A stretch of DNA of 20,182 bases from VRUE01 sp035557635 (GTDB lineage: Bacteria; Actinomycetota; Thermoleophilia; Solirubrobacterales; 70-9). Shown here in pieces: positions 13,702 through 20,182 of the stretch (position 1 is its first letter; every line of letters begins with the position of its first letter). The stretch covers positions 1-20,182 of the forward strand of contig DATMDR010000031.1 of the NCBI GenBank assembly GCA_035557635.1, in the 5' to 3' direction. Below the pieces are notes generated by a model. That model saw only the letters and a program-made list of their open reading frames with translations. It was not told the DNA's origin and did no database searches. The translations under genes were made by a program, and so were the position numbers.

Positions 13702-14771
13702 TCCCGCCCCCAGTCAGTTACGTGCTGCCGCTGCGCTGGTCGCAGCCGGGGCCGGTCGCCGAGCTCTCGGGCTACCTGGACTCGCTCGGCGGCGAGATCG
13801 ACGAGATCCTCGTCGTCGACGGCTCTCCCGCCCTGCTCTTCGAGCGGCACGCAGCGGCACTGCAGGGGATCGCGCGGCACATCAGGCCGCACCCGGACCT
13901 TCGCTTCCGCATGGGCAAGGTGAACGGGGTGGTCACCGGGATCCGCGAGTGCTCGCACGAACGGGTCGTTCTCGCCGACGACGACGTCCGTTACGACGCT
14001 GCCTCCCTGCGGCGCATCGTCGCCCTGCTCGACGAGGCAGACCTGGTGCGGCCCCAGAATCACTTCGACGAGCTGCCCTGGCACGCCCGCTGGGACACGG
14101 CGCGCTCGCTGCTCAACCGCGTCTTCACCGGCGACCTCACCTTTCCGGTCGGCGACTTCCCCGGCACGCTGGCGGTCCGCCGCGAGATCTTCTTGGCACT
14201 CGGCGGCTACGACGGCGACGTGCTCTTCGAGAACCTCGAGCTGATGCGGACGATCCGAGCCGGTGGCGGCGTCGTGGTCAGTCCCCTCGATCTCTACGTG
14301 GCGCGGAAACCCCCAAGCACGCGGCACTTCCTCTCGCAGCGGGTGCGCCAGGCCTATGACGACTTCGCCGTGCCGCTTCGCATCGGCGCCTTCCTGGCGA
14401 TCGTGCCGCTGGCGCTGGGAGCGCTGTTGGGCGGCCGCAGCCGGTGGCTGGGCGCCGGCGCGGCTGCCTCGATCGCCGTCGCCGAGGCAGGACGCCGGCG
14501 AGCCGGCGGCGCTGAGCGCTTTCCGGCCAGCGCCTCACTGCTGGCGCCGGCCTGGATCGCCGAGCGTTCGATCTGCGCCTGGCTTGCGCTGGGCACCCGC
14601 CTGCGCGGAGGCGTCCGCTACGGCGAGGGGCGGCTCAGCCGCTCGGCGACGCCGCTGCATCGCCTTCGCCGCCGCTTGCGGAGCGAAACCCGATCGACTT
14701 GTGGGTCCCATCGCAGAACGGGCGCATCTGCGAGCGACCGCAGCGGCAGAGCGCCACGACCGGTCGCCTGA
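13698..14771 (+). CDS. Family 2 glycosyltransferase (GT-A fold)
   Basis: 357 residues from TTG 13698, whose first bases overlap the TGA of the diiron gene. This start gives IPPPVSYVLPLRW, the first strand of the fold; a start further upstream would add a non-conserved leader. GT-A landmarks are EILVVDGSP (about 36-44), HERVVLADDDVRYD with the DDD metal site (about 86-99), TFPVGDFPGTLAVRREIFLALGGYDGD (acceptor region) and LFENLELMR. A hydrophobic stretch, FLAIVPLALGALLGG (about 232-246), and another soon after suggest membrane association. Donor and acceptor are unknown. The last 45 codons are arginine/serine-rich and run antisense over the CDGSH gene by 137 bp, so that tail is probably non-functional or the result of lost stops. 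Confidence 0.85.
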   Translation: MIPPPVSYVLPLRWSQPGPVAELSGYLDSLGGEIDEILVVDGSPALLFERHAAALQGIARHIRPHPDLRFRMGKVNGVVTGIRECSHERVVLADDDVRYDAASLRRIVALLDEADLVRPQNHFDELPWHARWDTARSLLNRVFTGDLTFPVGDFPGTLAVRREIFLALGGYDGDVLFENLELMRTIRAGGGVVVSPLDLYVARKPPSTRHFLSQRVRQAYDDFAVPLRIGAFLAIVPLALGALLGGRSRWLGAGAAASIAVAEAGRRRAGGAERFPASASLLAPAWIAERSICAWLALGTRLRGGVRYGEGRLSRSATPLHRLRRRLRSETRSTCGSHRRTGASASDRSGRAPRPVA

Positions 14772-14871
14772 CCTCGATCTCCGCGCCGTCCTGGTCGACC
14801 AGGGTGAAGGGCCCGCGAATCAGGTAGGGCCCGTTGCGGTAGGGCGTGATCCTCACTGGGCCGTCGGGCAT
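14635..14871 (-). CDS. CDGSH-type iron-sulfur protein
   Basis: 78 residues with the complete motif C-x-C-x2-S-x3-P-x-C-D-G-x-H (CRCGRSQMRPFCDGTHK, about 42-58), which ligates a 2Fe-2S cluster through three Cys and one His. The N-terminal half (VRITPYRNGPYLIRGPFTLVD) is the short beta-strand region typical of soluble bacterial CDGSH proteins. Such proteins act in redox or iron/sulfur metabolism in the cytoplasm, usually with unknown partners. ATG 14871 lies only 10 bases after a GGGTAG -10 element, so the mRNA may be leaderless; no ribosome binding site precedes it. Its 3' half overlaps the convergent glycosyltransferase. A longer frame to 15207 is antisense to the acidic protein and was rejected. 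Confidence 0.9.
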   Translation of the reverse strand: MPDGPVRITPYRNGPYLIRGPFTLVDQDGAEIEVRRPVVALCRCGRSQMRPFCDGTHKSIGFRSASGGEGDAAASPSG

Positions 14872-14881
14872 CGAGCGCCCC

Positions 14882-14907
14882 CTACCCGGGTATAGCCGAG
14901 GGCGAAC
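14882..14907. promoter_or_regulatory. Bidirectional SigB-type promoter at a TACCCGGGTA palindrome
   Basis: The perfect palindrome TACCCGGGTA (14883-14892) holds two back-to-back -10 elements: GGGTAG on the minus strand (14887-14882) and GGGTAT on the plus strand (14888-14893). The minus strand has a -35-like GTTC 16 bases ahead (14907-14904). The plus strand has no clear GTTT. It sits between the CDGSH and acidic-protein genes. Confidence 0.5.
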
Positions 14908-14925
14908 CCCCGAAAAGGAGACGAC

Positions 14926-15231
14926 ATGGACACCACTCCCAGCCCCGACTCGCGCAACCCCGACGATGAGCTGATTCGCCAGGAAGAAGACGCTGCGGCG
15001 GCCGAGGCTGGCAAGATCGGCGGCCGCAGCGGCATGGAGGAGATGGATGAGGCCGAGCGCGCCGCCGCAGAGCACGGCGGCGGCGAGGCGGAGGGGTTCG
15101 AGCAGTCCGAGCAACTGCTCGAGGGGCAGGCGAGCCACGGAGATCCCCCGATCGATCCACTGGAGCAGGCAGGTGCCGTCGAGGACGAGGAGGACCCCGC
15201 CACACACGGGGAAGCTGACCAGCTGGACTGA
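14926..15231 (+). CDS. Small, highly acidic hydrophilic protein (101 aa), probable stress protein
   Basis: ATG 14926 follows AAGGAG with a 6-base spacer, a clear start. The product is rich in Glu, Asp, Ala and Gly with almost no hydrophobic core: RQEEDAAAAEAGKIGG, then AEHGGGEAEGFEQSEQLLEG, QASHGDPPIDPLEQ and a terminal EDEEDP region. The AAxEAGxIGG and GGGEAEGFExxE blocks recall small conserved proteins of actinobacteria with no known function. It is probably intrinsically disordered, soluble and cytoplasmic. The GGGTAT element 33 bases upstream suggests control by the SigB-type factor. No enzyme or binding motif is visible. Confidence 0.7.
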   Translation: MDTTPSPDSRNPDDELIRQEEDAAAAEAGKIGGRSGMEEMDEAERAAAEHGGGEAEGFEQSEQLLEGQASHGDPPIDPLEQAGAVEDEEDPATHGEADQLD

Positions 15232-15239
15232 ATGTTAGG

Positions 15240-15263
15240 CTCCTCCGCGCTCAACGGGAGGAG
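15240..15263 (+). promoter_or_regulatory. Hairpin that masks the ribosome binding site of the PII gene
   Basis: CTCCTCC (15240-15246) is exactly complementary to GGAGGAG (15257-15263), with a 10-base loop. The right arm is the Shine-Dalgarno site 8 bases before the GTG at 15272. Folding would block ribosome access, so it could be a translational switch; it could also be part of termination of the acidic-protein transcript. Confidence 0.55.
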
Positions 15264-15271
15264 ATGCGACT

Positions 15272-15625
15272 GTGAAACTTGTAATCGGGATCGTTCGCCC
15301 CGAGAAGGCGAACGATGTACTGGAAGCGCTCTATCGGGCGGAAGTGCGCGGGGTGTCGATGAGTCGTGTCCAAGGACACGGCGGTGAGCTCGACCGGGTC
15401 GAGACCTACCGCGGTACCACGGTGAAGATGGGGCTCTCAGAGAAGGTCCGCTTCGAGGTCGCCGTCTCCGACTCCTTCGTGCAGCCCACGGTCGACGCCC
15501 TCTGCGAGGGCGCCCGCACCGGCGAGGTGGGCGACGGCAAGATCTTCGTCGTCCCGCTCGAGCAGGCGGTCCGCATCCGCACCGGTGAGACCGACCAGTC
15601 CGCAGTCACCCCGGTGGTGAAGTGA
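15272..15625 (+). CDS. glnK: PII nitrogen signal protein (GlnK/GlnB family)
   Basis: 117 residues, GTG start with a strong GGGAGGAG site. PII signatures: MKLVIGIVRPEKANDVLEAL at the N-terminus, a T-loop ending in ETYRGTTVKMGLSEKV, the B-loop ARTGEVGDGKIFVVPLEQAVRIRTGE (81-106) that binds ATP/ADP, and a short C-terminal tail. The T-loop differs from enterobacterial GlnB: where Tyr51 is uridylylated (or adenylylated in many actinobacteria), this protein has Val51, in YRGTTVKM. Tyr46 is the nearest Tyr. Control is therefore probably by ATP/ADP/2-oxoglutarate binding rather than by modification at residue 51. The stop overlaps the ATG of amtB by one base, so PII and its transporter target are translated together and PII should gate the channel. 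Confidence 0.93.
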   Translation: MKLVIGIVRPEKANDVLEALYRAEVRGVSMSRVQGHGGELDRVETYRGTTVKMGLSEKVRFEVAVSDSFVQPTVDALCEGARTGEVGDGKIFVVPLEQAVRIRTGETDQSAVTPVVK

Positions 15626-16938
15626 TGAGCGTCCTGGAGCTGCCGCTCGTCCTCGCCCAGGCCAGTGCGATCGACACCGGCGACACCGCCTGGATGCTCG
15701 CCGCGACGGCCCTCGTCCTCTTGATGACGATCGCGCTGGGGCTCTTCTACGCCGGCCTGGTGCGGGCCAAGAACACCCTCAACACCTTCATGATGTGCGT
15801 TGCCGCAGTCGCGATCGCGGCCGTCACCTGGGCCCTGCTTGGCTACTCGCTCGCCTTCGACGGCGAAGGCTCGCTGATCGGCGGCCTCGGGCACGTCGGC
15901 CTCAGCGGCGTCGGCTTCGAGCCGCGTGGCGAAGGGACGATCCCCCACCTCGTCTTCATGGCCTTCCAGGGGACCTTCTGCATCATCACCGTGGCCCTGA
16001 TCTCCGGCGCCGTGGTCGAGCGGATGCGGTTCGGCGCCTTCATGGTCTTCGCCGCCCTCTGGTCGGTGCTGGTCTACGCGGTGCTTGCCCACTGGGCCTT
16101 CGGTGGCGGCTGGCTCGCCGCGGAGGGCGCGCTCGACTTCGCCGGCGGCATCCCGGTCGAGATGGGCTCCGGCTTCTCGGCGCTCGCCGCGGCTCTGGTA
16201 GTCGGGGCGCGCAAGGACTACGGGCGTCAGGCGCTCCTCCCCCACAACGCGGTCTACGTGCTGCTCGGCGCGGGCCTGCTCTGGTTCGGCTGGTTCGGCT
16301 TCAACGGCGGCAGCGGCCTCTCCACCGGCGACTCCAGCGTGCTCGCCTTCGTCAACACTCTGCTCACTCCGGCCTGCGCGCTGCTCACCTGGTTCGTGCT
16401 CGATCTGATCCGGGGGCGCAAGGTGACGGCGATCGGCGCGGCCACGGCGATCATCGTCGGCTGCGTGCTGATCACGCCTGCCGGTGGCTTCATCAGCCCG
16501 GGCTGGGCGATGGCGCTCGGCTTCGTCGGCGCACTGCCCTGCTACGCGATGATCGTCTGGCGACCGCGGACCCGCGTCGACGAGACGCTCGACGTCCTCG
16601 CCGCCCACGGCGTCGCCGGCTTCACCGGCATCCTCTTCCTCGGGCTCTTCGCCCAGGAGAATTGGAACGGCATCGCCGACGGCCTCTTCTATGGCGACGC
16701 GGGCCAGTTCTGGTCGCAGGCGCTGGCCGCGGTCGTCACCCCGGCCTACGCCTTCATCGCCACCTACGTGCTGCTGAGGCTCGTCGGCGCGGTGATGCCG
16801 CTGCGGGCAAGCGAGCACGACGAGGCGGTCGGCATGGACGTCGCCTTCCACGGCGAGGAGGCCTACGCCACCGGTGAGGGCGCGATCCTGGTCGCACCCG
16901 ACGCCGACGGCGAGGTCCTCGTCGCCGACCCCGGTTGA
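15625..16938 (+). CDS. amtB: Ammonium transporter (Amt/Mep/Rh family)
   Basis: 437 residues with the Amt fold of about 11 membrane helices. Blocks: GLFYAGLVRAKNTLNTF, ISGAVVERMRFGAF, GALDFAGGIPVEMGSG (Asp171 equals AmtB Asp160), PHNAVYVLLGAGLLWFGWFGFNGGS and DVLAAHGVAGFTG. The C-terminal EHDEAVGMDVAFHGEEAY is the cytoplasmic tail that meets PII. ATG 15625 overlaps the glnK TGA (TGATG) and is preferred to GTG 15622. The first histidine of the pore pair (His168 of E. coli AmtB) is Glu179, while the second (His318) is kept as His328; Trp148 is replaced by Phe159. His-to-Glu at this site occurs in yeast Mep1/Mep3-type transporters and is expected to change pH response and selectivity. The tail is extended beyond HGEEAY by about 24 acidic residues. 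Confidence 0.95.
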   Translation: MSVLELPLVLAQASAIDTGDTAWMLAATALVLLMTIALGLFYAGLVRAKNTLNTFMMCVAAVAIAAVTWALLGYSLAFDGEGSLIGGLGHVGLSGVGFEPRGEGTIPHLVFMAFQGTFCIITVALISGAVVERMRFGAFMVFAALWSVLVYAVLAHWAFGGGWLAAEGALDFAGGIPVEMGSGFSALAAALVVGARKDYGRQALLPHNAVYVLLGAGLLWFGWFGFNGGSGLSTGDSSVLAFVNTLLTPACALLTWFVLDLIRGRKVTAIGAATAIIVGCVLITPAGGFISPGWAMALGFVGALPCYAMIVWRPRTRVDETLDVLAAHGVAGFTGILFLGLFAQENWNGIADGLFYGDAGQFWSQALAAVVTPAYAFIATYVLLRLVGAVMPLRASEHDEAVGMDVAFHGEEAYATGEGAILVAPDADGEVLVADPG

Positions 16939-17057
16939 GCGCTGAGTACGTCCAGATCCTGACCACCGTCGGCTCGGAGGAGCCCGAGATCCTCGCGATC
17001 CCGGTCCTCGCCGGCAGCGCCGGCTACCTGAGCTGGATCAGCGAGAACGTCGGATAG
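16935..17057 (+). pseudogene. cutA remnant with an internal in-frame deletion (40 codons)
   Basis: TTG 16935 overlaps the amtB stop (TTGA) and opens 40 codons with almost only G or C at third positions. The first part, EYVQILTTVGSEE, matches the N-terminal strand of CutA1 proteins. The rest, PEILAIPVLAGSAGYLSW plus ISENVG, matches the CutA1 C-terminus (VPEI-x-A-LPI-x-x-GS-x-x-YL-x-W). About 60 residues that normally lie between, including LAACV and the middle strands, are missing while the frame is kept. Intact CutA is a trimer of about 105 residues with a PII-like fold. Either this is a dead gene kept in frame by chance or recent deletion, or a mini-protein made with amtB. Confidence 0.65.
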
Positions 17058-17100
17058 GCGTGCGCGGGATCTGCGCTGTCGCTGAAGTAGCTTTCTAGCC

Positions 17101-19698
17101 GTGCAAGAACCAGGGCAGCTGGAGCTTCGCCGTTACCTGCGAAGCCAGCGTGCGCTGACCGCGCAGCTCGTGGAGCACGAGTCGCTGGACCAGGTCGCTT
17201 CCGGCTTTCTCGCCACGGTGGCCGAGCTGCTGCGTTGGAAGGCTGGTGCGATCTGGGAGGTGACCGAGGGCGCGCCGGCGCTGCGCTTCGTCTCCGGGTG
17301 GAGCGTCCCGAAGCTGGACGCCGAGCCGCTCTGGAAGCTCAGCCGCGAGCTTTCGTTCGAGCGCGGCGTCGGGCTTCCCGGCCGCGCCTGGGAGACCGGC
17401 GAGGTCGTCTGGCTCGCCGACGTCAGGCGCGATCCAAACTTCCCCCGCCGCCCCGCCGCGGTCGAGCTCGGTCTCCAAGCGGCGCTCGCGATTCCGGTTC
17501 CGCTCGGTCCGCCCGAGCGCGTGCTGGCGGTCGCCGAGTTCCACAGCGACGCCTTCGACTCTCCCTCCGAGGACCTGATCGACCTCCTCGCGACGTTCGC
17601 GGACCAGCTGGGCGCCTTCATCGAACGCCGCAGGGCCGAGACGGCGATTCGGGCCGGCGAGCAATTCAAGTCGGCGGTGCTGGCGTCCTCGCTCGATTGC
17701 ATCGTGGGCATGGACCATCGCGGGCTCGTGGTCGAGTTCAACGAGGCAGCGGAGCGTCTCTTCGGCTACCGGCGCGAGGACGTCATTGGCCGGGAGCTGG
17801 CGGAGCTGATCATCCCCGAGGAGCTGAGGGACCGCCACCGCGAAAGCCTGCAGCGCTACCTGGAGACCGGGCAGGCGACGATCATCGGCCGCCGGCTCGA
17901 GCTCCCCGCGAAGCGCAGCGACGGCTCGATTGTCCCGGTCGAGCTGACCGTCACCCCCCTCAGTGGCTCGGACCCGGCGCTGTTCACGGGTTTTCTGCGT
18001 GAGATCAGTGAGCGGGTCGAGACCGAACGGGTCCGCCACCACCTGGCGGAGGTGGTCAGGGGCAGCCAGGACGCCGTCCTCAGCAAGGACCTGGAGGGCG
18101 TGGTCACCTCCTGGAACCCGGCGGCCGAACGTCTCTACGGCTACAACCGAGAGGAAGCGATCGGGCAGCACATCTCCTTCCTGATCCCCATGGATCACAA
18201 GGACGAGGAGAAGGAGATCCTGGCCCGGGTGCGGCGGGGGGAACGGATCGAGACCTACGAGACGGAACGGATTCGCAAGGACGGCGCCCGCATCGACGTC
18301 TCGCTGACCGTCTCGCCGATCGAGCAGCCGGTCCTCGGGATCGTCGGGGCCTCGGTGATCGCCCGCGACATCACCGGCGAGAAGCGGCGCCGCAGGGCCC
18401 AGGAGTTTCTCGTGGCAGCGACGAGGGGACTCGACGCGTCCCTCGACCTCACCGAGACGGCCCGGACCATCGTCGGCACTGCCGTGCCGGAGCTGGCGAC
18501 GGTGTGCGTTGCGGACTTCGTGCGCTGGGATGGCTCGATCGGAGACAGCGTCGTGGCGGCCGCCGACCCCGAGGTGGCCGTGAGGTTGGAGCAGATTCGT
18601 AAGGAAGCTCCTCTGGACCCGAACGGAGAACACCCGGTGGCCCAGGTGCTTCGCGAGGGACGCCCGATGGTGTGGCGCGATCTCACCTCGCCACCGGTGG
18701 TTGACCACGTCGCCCAGAACGACGATCACCGGCGCCTGATGACCGACACCGGCTACAACTCGGCGGCAGTCGTCGCCCTAGTGGCCCGTGGGCGCACGCT
18801 CGGTGCACTCTCCTTTCTCCACGCCCGCACCGACCTTCGCTACGACGCCGCCGACCTCGAACTGCTCAGTGAGCTCGCCGATCGCGCCGCTATCGCGCTG
18901 GACAACGCCCGCCTCTACCAGGAGCGGGACCAGACGGCGCGCAACCTGCAGCGCGGCCTCCGCCCGCCCCGCCCCGCCGAGGTGCCCGGGCTGGAGATAT
19001 CGGTCGTCTTCGAGGCCGCCGGCGAGGGAATCGAGGTCGGCGGCGACCTCTACGACGTCCTCCCCACCGAGGACGGCTGCTGGATCCTGATCGGCGACGT
19101 CGCCGGCAAGGGCAGCGCCGCCGCCGGGGTCTCCGTCGCCGTGCGCCACGCTGTGCGCGGGCTGACGCGGGAGATCGAGGATCCCGCCGAAGTGCTGTCC
19201 CGCGTCAACGAACTGCTGCTCGAGGGGACCAGCCTCAACGACTTCGCGACCGCGATGCTGCTCCGGATGCGCTCCGGTGCGAGCGGCTGGACGGCGGTGC
19301 TTGCCGCCGCCGGCCACCCGCCGGCGATCCACGTCGGACGGGGGGGGCCGGCCCAGCTGGGCGGCGGCTCGATCCTGGGCGCCCTGCCCGAGGCGCGGCT
19401 GGCCCGGCACGAAGCCAGCTTCGACCATGGCGACACCCTGGTGCTCTGCACCGACGGCTGGCTCGAGGCCGGACCGCCCGCGACCCACGCCGAGCCGGAG
19501 GCCCTGGCCGAGATGTCGCACGCCCTCTCCAGCCTCGAGCTGGACGAGCTGACCGCGCGTCTCCGCTCCGACGCCATCGTCCGCGGCGGCGGAGCCCTGC
19601 GCGACGACATGGTCGTGCTCGCGGTCAGGCCCGCAGCCGATAGCCGCGAGAGAAGAGACGAAGGTTCAGCGCGAACAGGGCAGCTGTCGCCGCTGTAA
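17101..19698 (+). CDS. Multi-sensor PP2C serine phosphatase (GAF-PAS-PAS-GAF-SpoIIE)
   Basis: 865 residues from GTG 17101; no good ribosome binding site precedes it, but later starts would cut the first GAF domain. Domains: GAF (about 20-175, FERGVGLPGRAWETGEVVWLADV), PAS1 (about 187-300, IVGMDHRGLVVEFNEAAERLFGY), PAS2 (about 310-423, LSKDLEGVVTSWNPAAERLYGY), GAF2 (about 430-605, DLELLSELADRAAIALDNARLY) and PP2C (about 614-840). Metal-binding motifs of the phosphatase are complete: VGGDLYDVLP, LIGDVAGKGSAAAGV, LCTDGWLEAG and RDDMVVLAV. It has no membrane helix and no kinase domain, so it is a soluble sensor that probably dephosphorylates a STAS antagonist such as those at 10050 or 12236, feeding redox, light or ligand signals into the sigma switch. 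The 3' end overlaps the convergent permease gene by 74 bp; the last 20 residues are basic and probably dispensable. Confidence 0.92.
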   Translation: MQEPGQLELRRYLRSQRALTAQLVEHESLDQVASGFLATVAELLRWKAGAIWEVTEGAPALRFVSGWSVPKLDAEPLWKLSRELSFERGVGLPGRAWETGEVVWLADVRRDPNFPRRPAAVELGLQAALAIPVPLGPPERVLAVAEFHSDAFDSPSEDLIDLLATFADQLGAFIERRRAETAIRAGEQFKSAVLASSLDCIVGMDHRGLVVEFNEAAERLFGYRREDVIGRELAELIIPEELRDRHRESLQRYLETGQATIIGRRLELPAKRSDGSIVPVELTVTPLSGSDPALFTGFLREISERVETERVRHHLAEVVRGSQDAVLSKDLEGVVTSWNPAAERLYGYNREEAIGQHISFLIPMDHKDEEKEILARVRRGERIETYETERIRKDGARIDVSLTVSPIEQPVLGIVGASVIARDITGEKRRRRAQEFLVAATRGLDASLDLTETARTIVGTAVPELATVCVADFVRWDGSIGDSVVAAADPEVAVRLEQIRKEAPLDPNGEHPVAQVLREGRPMVWRDLTSPPVVDHVAQNDDHRRLMTDTGYNSAAVVALVARGRTLGALSFLHARTDLRYDAADLELLSELADRAAIALDNARLYQERDQTARNLQRGLRPPRPAEVPGLEISVVFEAAGEGIEVGGDLYDVLPTEDGCWILIGDVAGKGSAAAGVSVAVRHAVRGLTREIEDPAEVLSRVNELLLEGTSLNDFATAMLLRMRSGASGWTAVLAAAGHPPAIHVGRGGPAQLGGGSILGALPEARLARHEASFDHGDTLVLCTDGWLEAGPPATHAEPEALAEMSHALSSLELDELTARLRSDAIVRGGGALRDDMVVLAVRPAADSRERRDEGSARTGQLSPL

Positions 19699-20182
19699 GG
19701 GCGAGCAGCGAGAGCGCGATGCTCGCTTCGGTGTAGCCGAGGAAGCCGTAGCGGACCAGGTTGATCATGTAGTAGATCGGGTTGAAGTGGGTCAGGGTCT
19801 CGTAGGGCTCCGGCAGCAGCGAGGCAGAGTAGAAGACACCGCCAAGGAAGATCAGCGGGGTCAGGATGAAGGTCTGGGCGAAGGCGACGTCGTCGAACTG
19901 TTCGGCGCGGACGCCGATCAGGACCCCCAGCTGCGAGAAGAAGAAGCCGACCAGGAAGAGCGCCGGGATCAGGACCAGGACGTGGTCGACCGGGAGGTCG
20001 ACGAGGAACGAGGCGGCAGTGAAGGTCAGCGCCGCAACGACGAGGCCGCGCATGAAGCCGCCGAGCGAGAAGGCGAGCAGCAGCTCCAGCGGCGAGGCCG
20101 GCGAGGAGAGCTGGTCCTGGATCGCCCCCTGGAACTTCTGCTGCAGGATCGAGGAGGAGTTGTTGGAGAAGGCGTTGATCGA
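19625..20182 (-). CDS. ABC-2 type transporter permease, C-terminal part (start beyond window)
   Basis: About 185 C-terminal residues; the frame stays open to the window edge, so the N-terminus is missing. It opens with INAFSNNSSSILQQKFQGAI, then SPLELLLAFSLGGFMRGLV, the cytoplasmic loop and helix typical of DrrB/NodJ-type drug or polysaccharide exporters. Membrane helices follow (VVAALTFTAASFLV, VLVLIPALFLVGFFFSQLGV, FILTPLIFLGGVFYSASLLP, and IALSLLALTAATAALFALNL). The FGGVFYS-like turn before LPEPYETLTHFNPIYYMINLVR is the standard ABC-2 signature. The cognate ATPase is presumably upstream, outside the window. Substrate unknown. Confidence 0.88.
   Translation of the reverse strand, partial: SINAFSNNSSSILQQKFQGAIQDQLSSPASPLELLLAFSLGGFMRGLVVAALTFTAASFLVDLPVDHVLVLIPALFLVGFFFSQLGVLIGVRAEQFDDVAFAQTFILTPLIFLGGVFYSASLLPEPYETLTHFNPIYYMINLVRYGFLGYTEASIALSLLALTAATAALFALNLRLFSRGYRLRA

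Noticed and set aside
15406..16851. 481-codon minus-strand frame opposite glnK-amtB
   Set aside because: Histidine/aspartate/arginine-rich antisense of membrane-helix codons; no domain.
17095..18729. 544-codon minus-strand frame opposite the sensor phosphatase
   Set aside because: Antisense shadow; the plus strand has GAF, PAS and PP2C motifs in order.

Overview
The window looks like chromosome of a high-GC actinobacterium. The gene families and the repeated SigB-type promoter grammar (GTTT-N15-GGGTAA/G) fit the Thermoleophilia/Solirubrobacterales best, but that placement is inference from gene content, not a marker gene. No rRNA, tRNA, CRISPR array, IS element or transposase was seen. No gene-free stretch exceeds about 205 bases.

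Left part (1-2021): the tail of a probable TetR-type regulator, then two translationally overlapping genes, a DUF2600 (YtpB-type large-terpene synthase-like) protein and a cis-prenyltransferase. The pair suggests a small terpenoid pathway with an uncharacterised product. The cis-prenyltransferase carries an unusual change at a metal-ligand position, and this block looks less GC-rich than the rest.

2176-6875: an exported DUF11/RTX-repeat protein converges on a cupredoxin-multicopper oxidase pair, which diverges from a biotin-dependent carboxyltransferase subunit. The oxidase has a Tat-like signal but no in-frame ATG, GTG or TTG near it.

6963-12595: a general-stress block. It holds a small conserved protein followed by a DUF72 relic, a ferritin-like protein with a small helical partner, a SigB/SigF-type sigma factor, a tandem-GHKL anti-sigma factor, two STAS anti-sigma antagonists, a membrane-anchored GAF-PP2C phosphatase and an NTF2-like protein. 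Sigma, kinase, antagonist and phosphatase together form a full partner-switching circuit, and good candidate SigB-type promoters lie before the ferritin, sigma and anti-sigma genes.

12658-16938: a heme-oxygenase-like diiron protein coupled to a family 2 glycosyltransferase; a CDGSH iron-sulfur protein diverging from a small acidic protein across a palindromic double -10 site; and a glnK-amtB operon. The PII protein lacks the modifiable Tyr51, and the transporter has Glu in place of the first pore histidine. An internally deleted cutA remnant is coupled to the end of amtB.

17101-20182: a large GAF-PAS-PAS-GAF-PP2C sensor phosphatase, probably a second input to the partner switch, overlaps tail-to-tail with a partial ABC-2 type permease that runs off the right edge.
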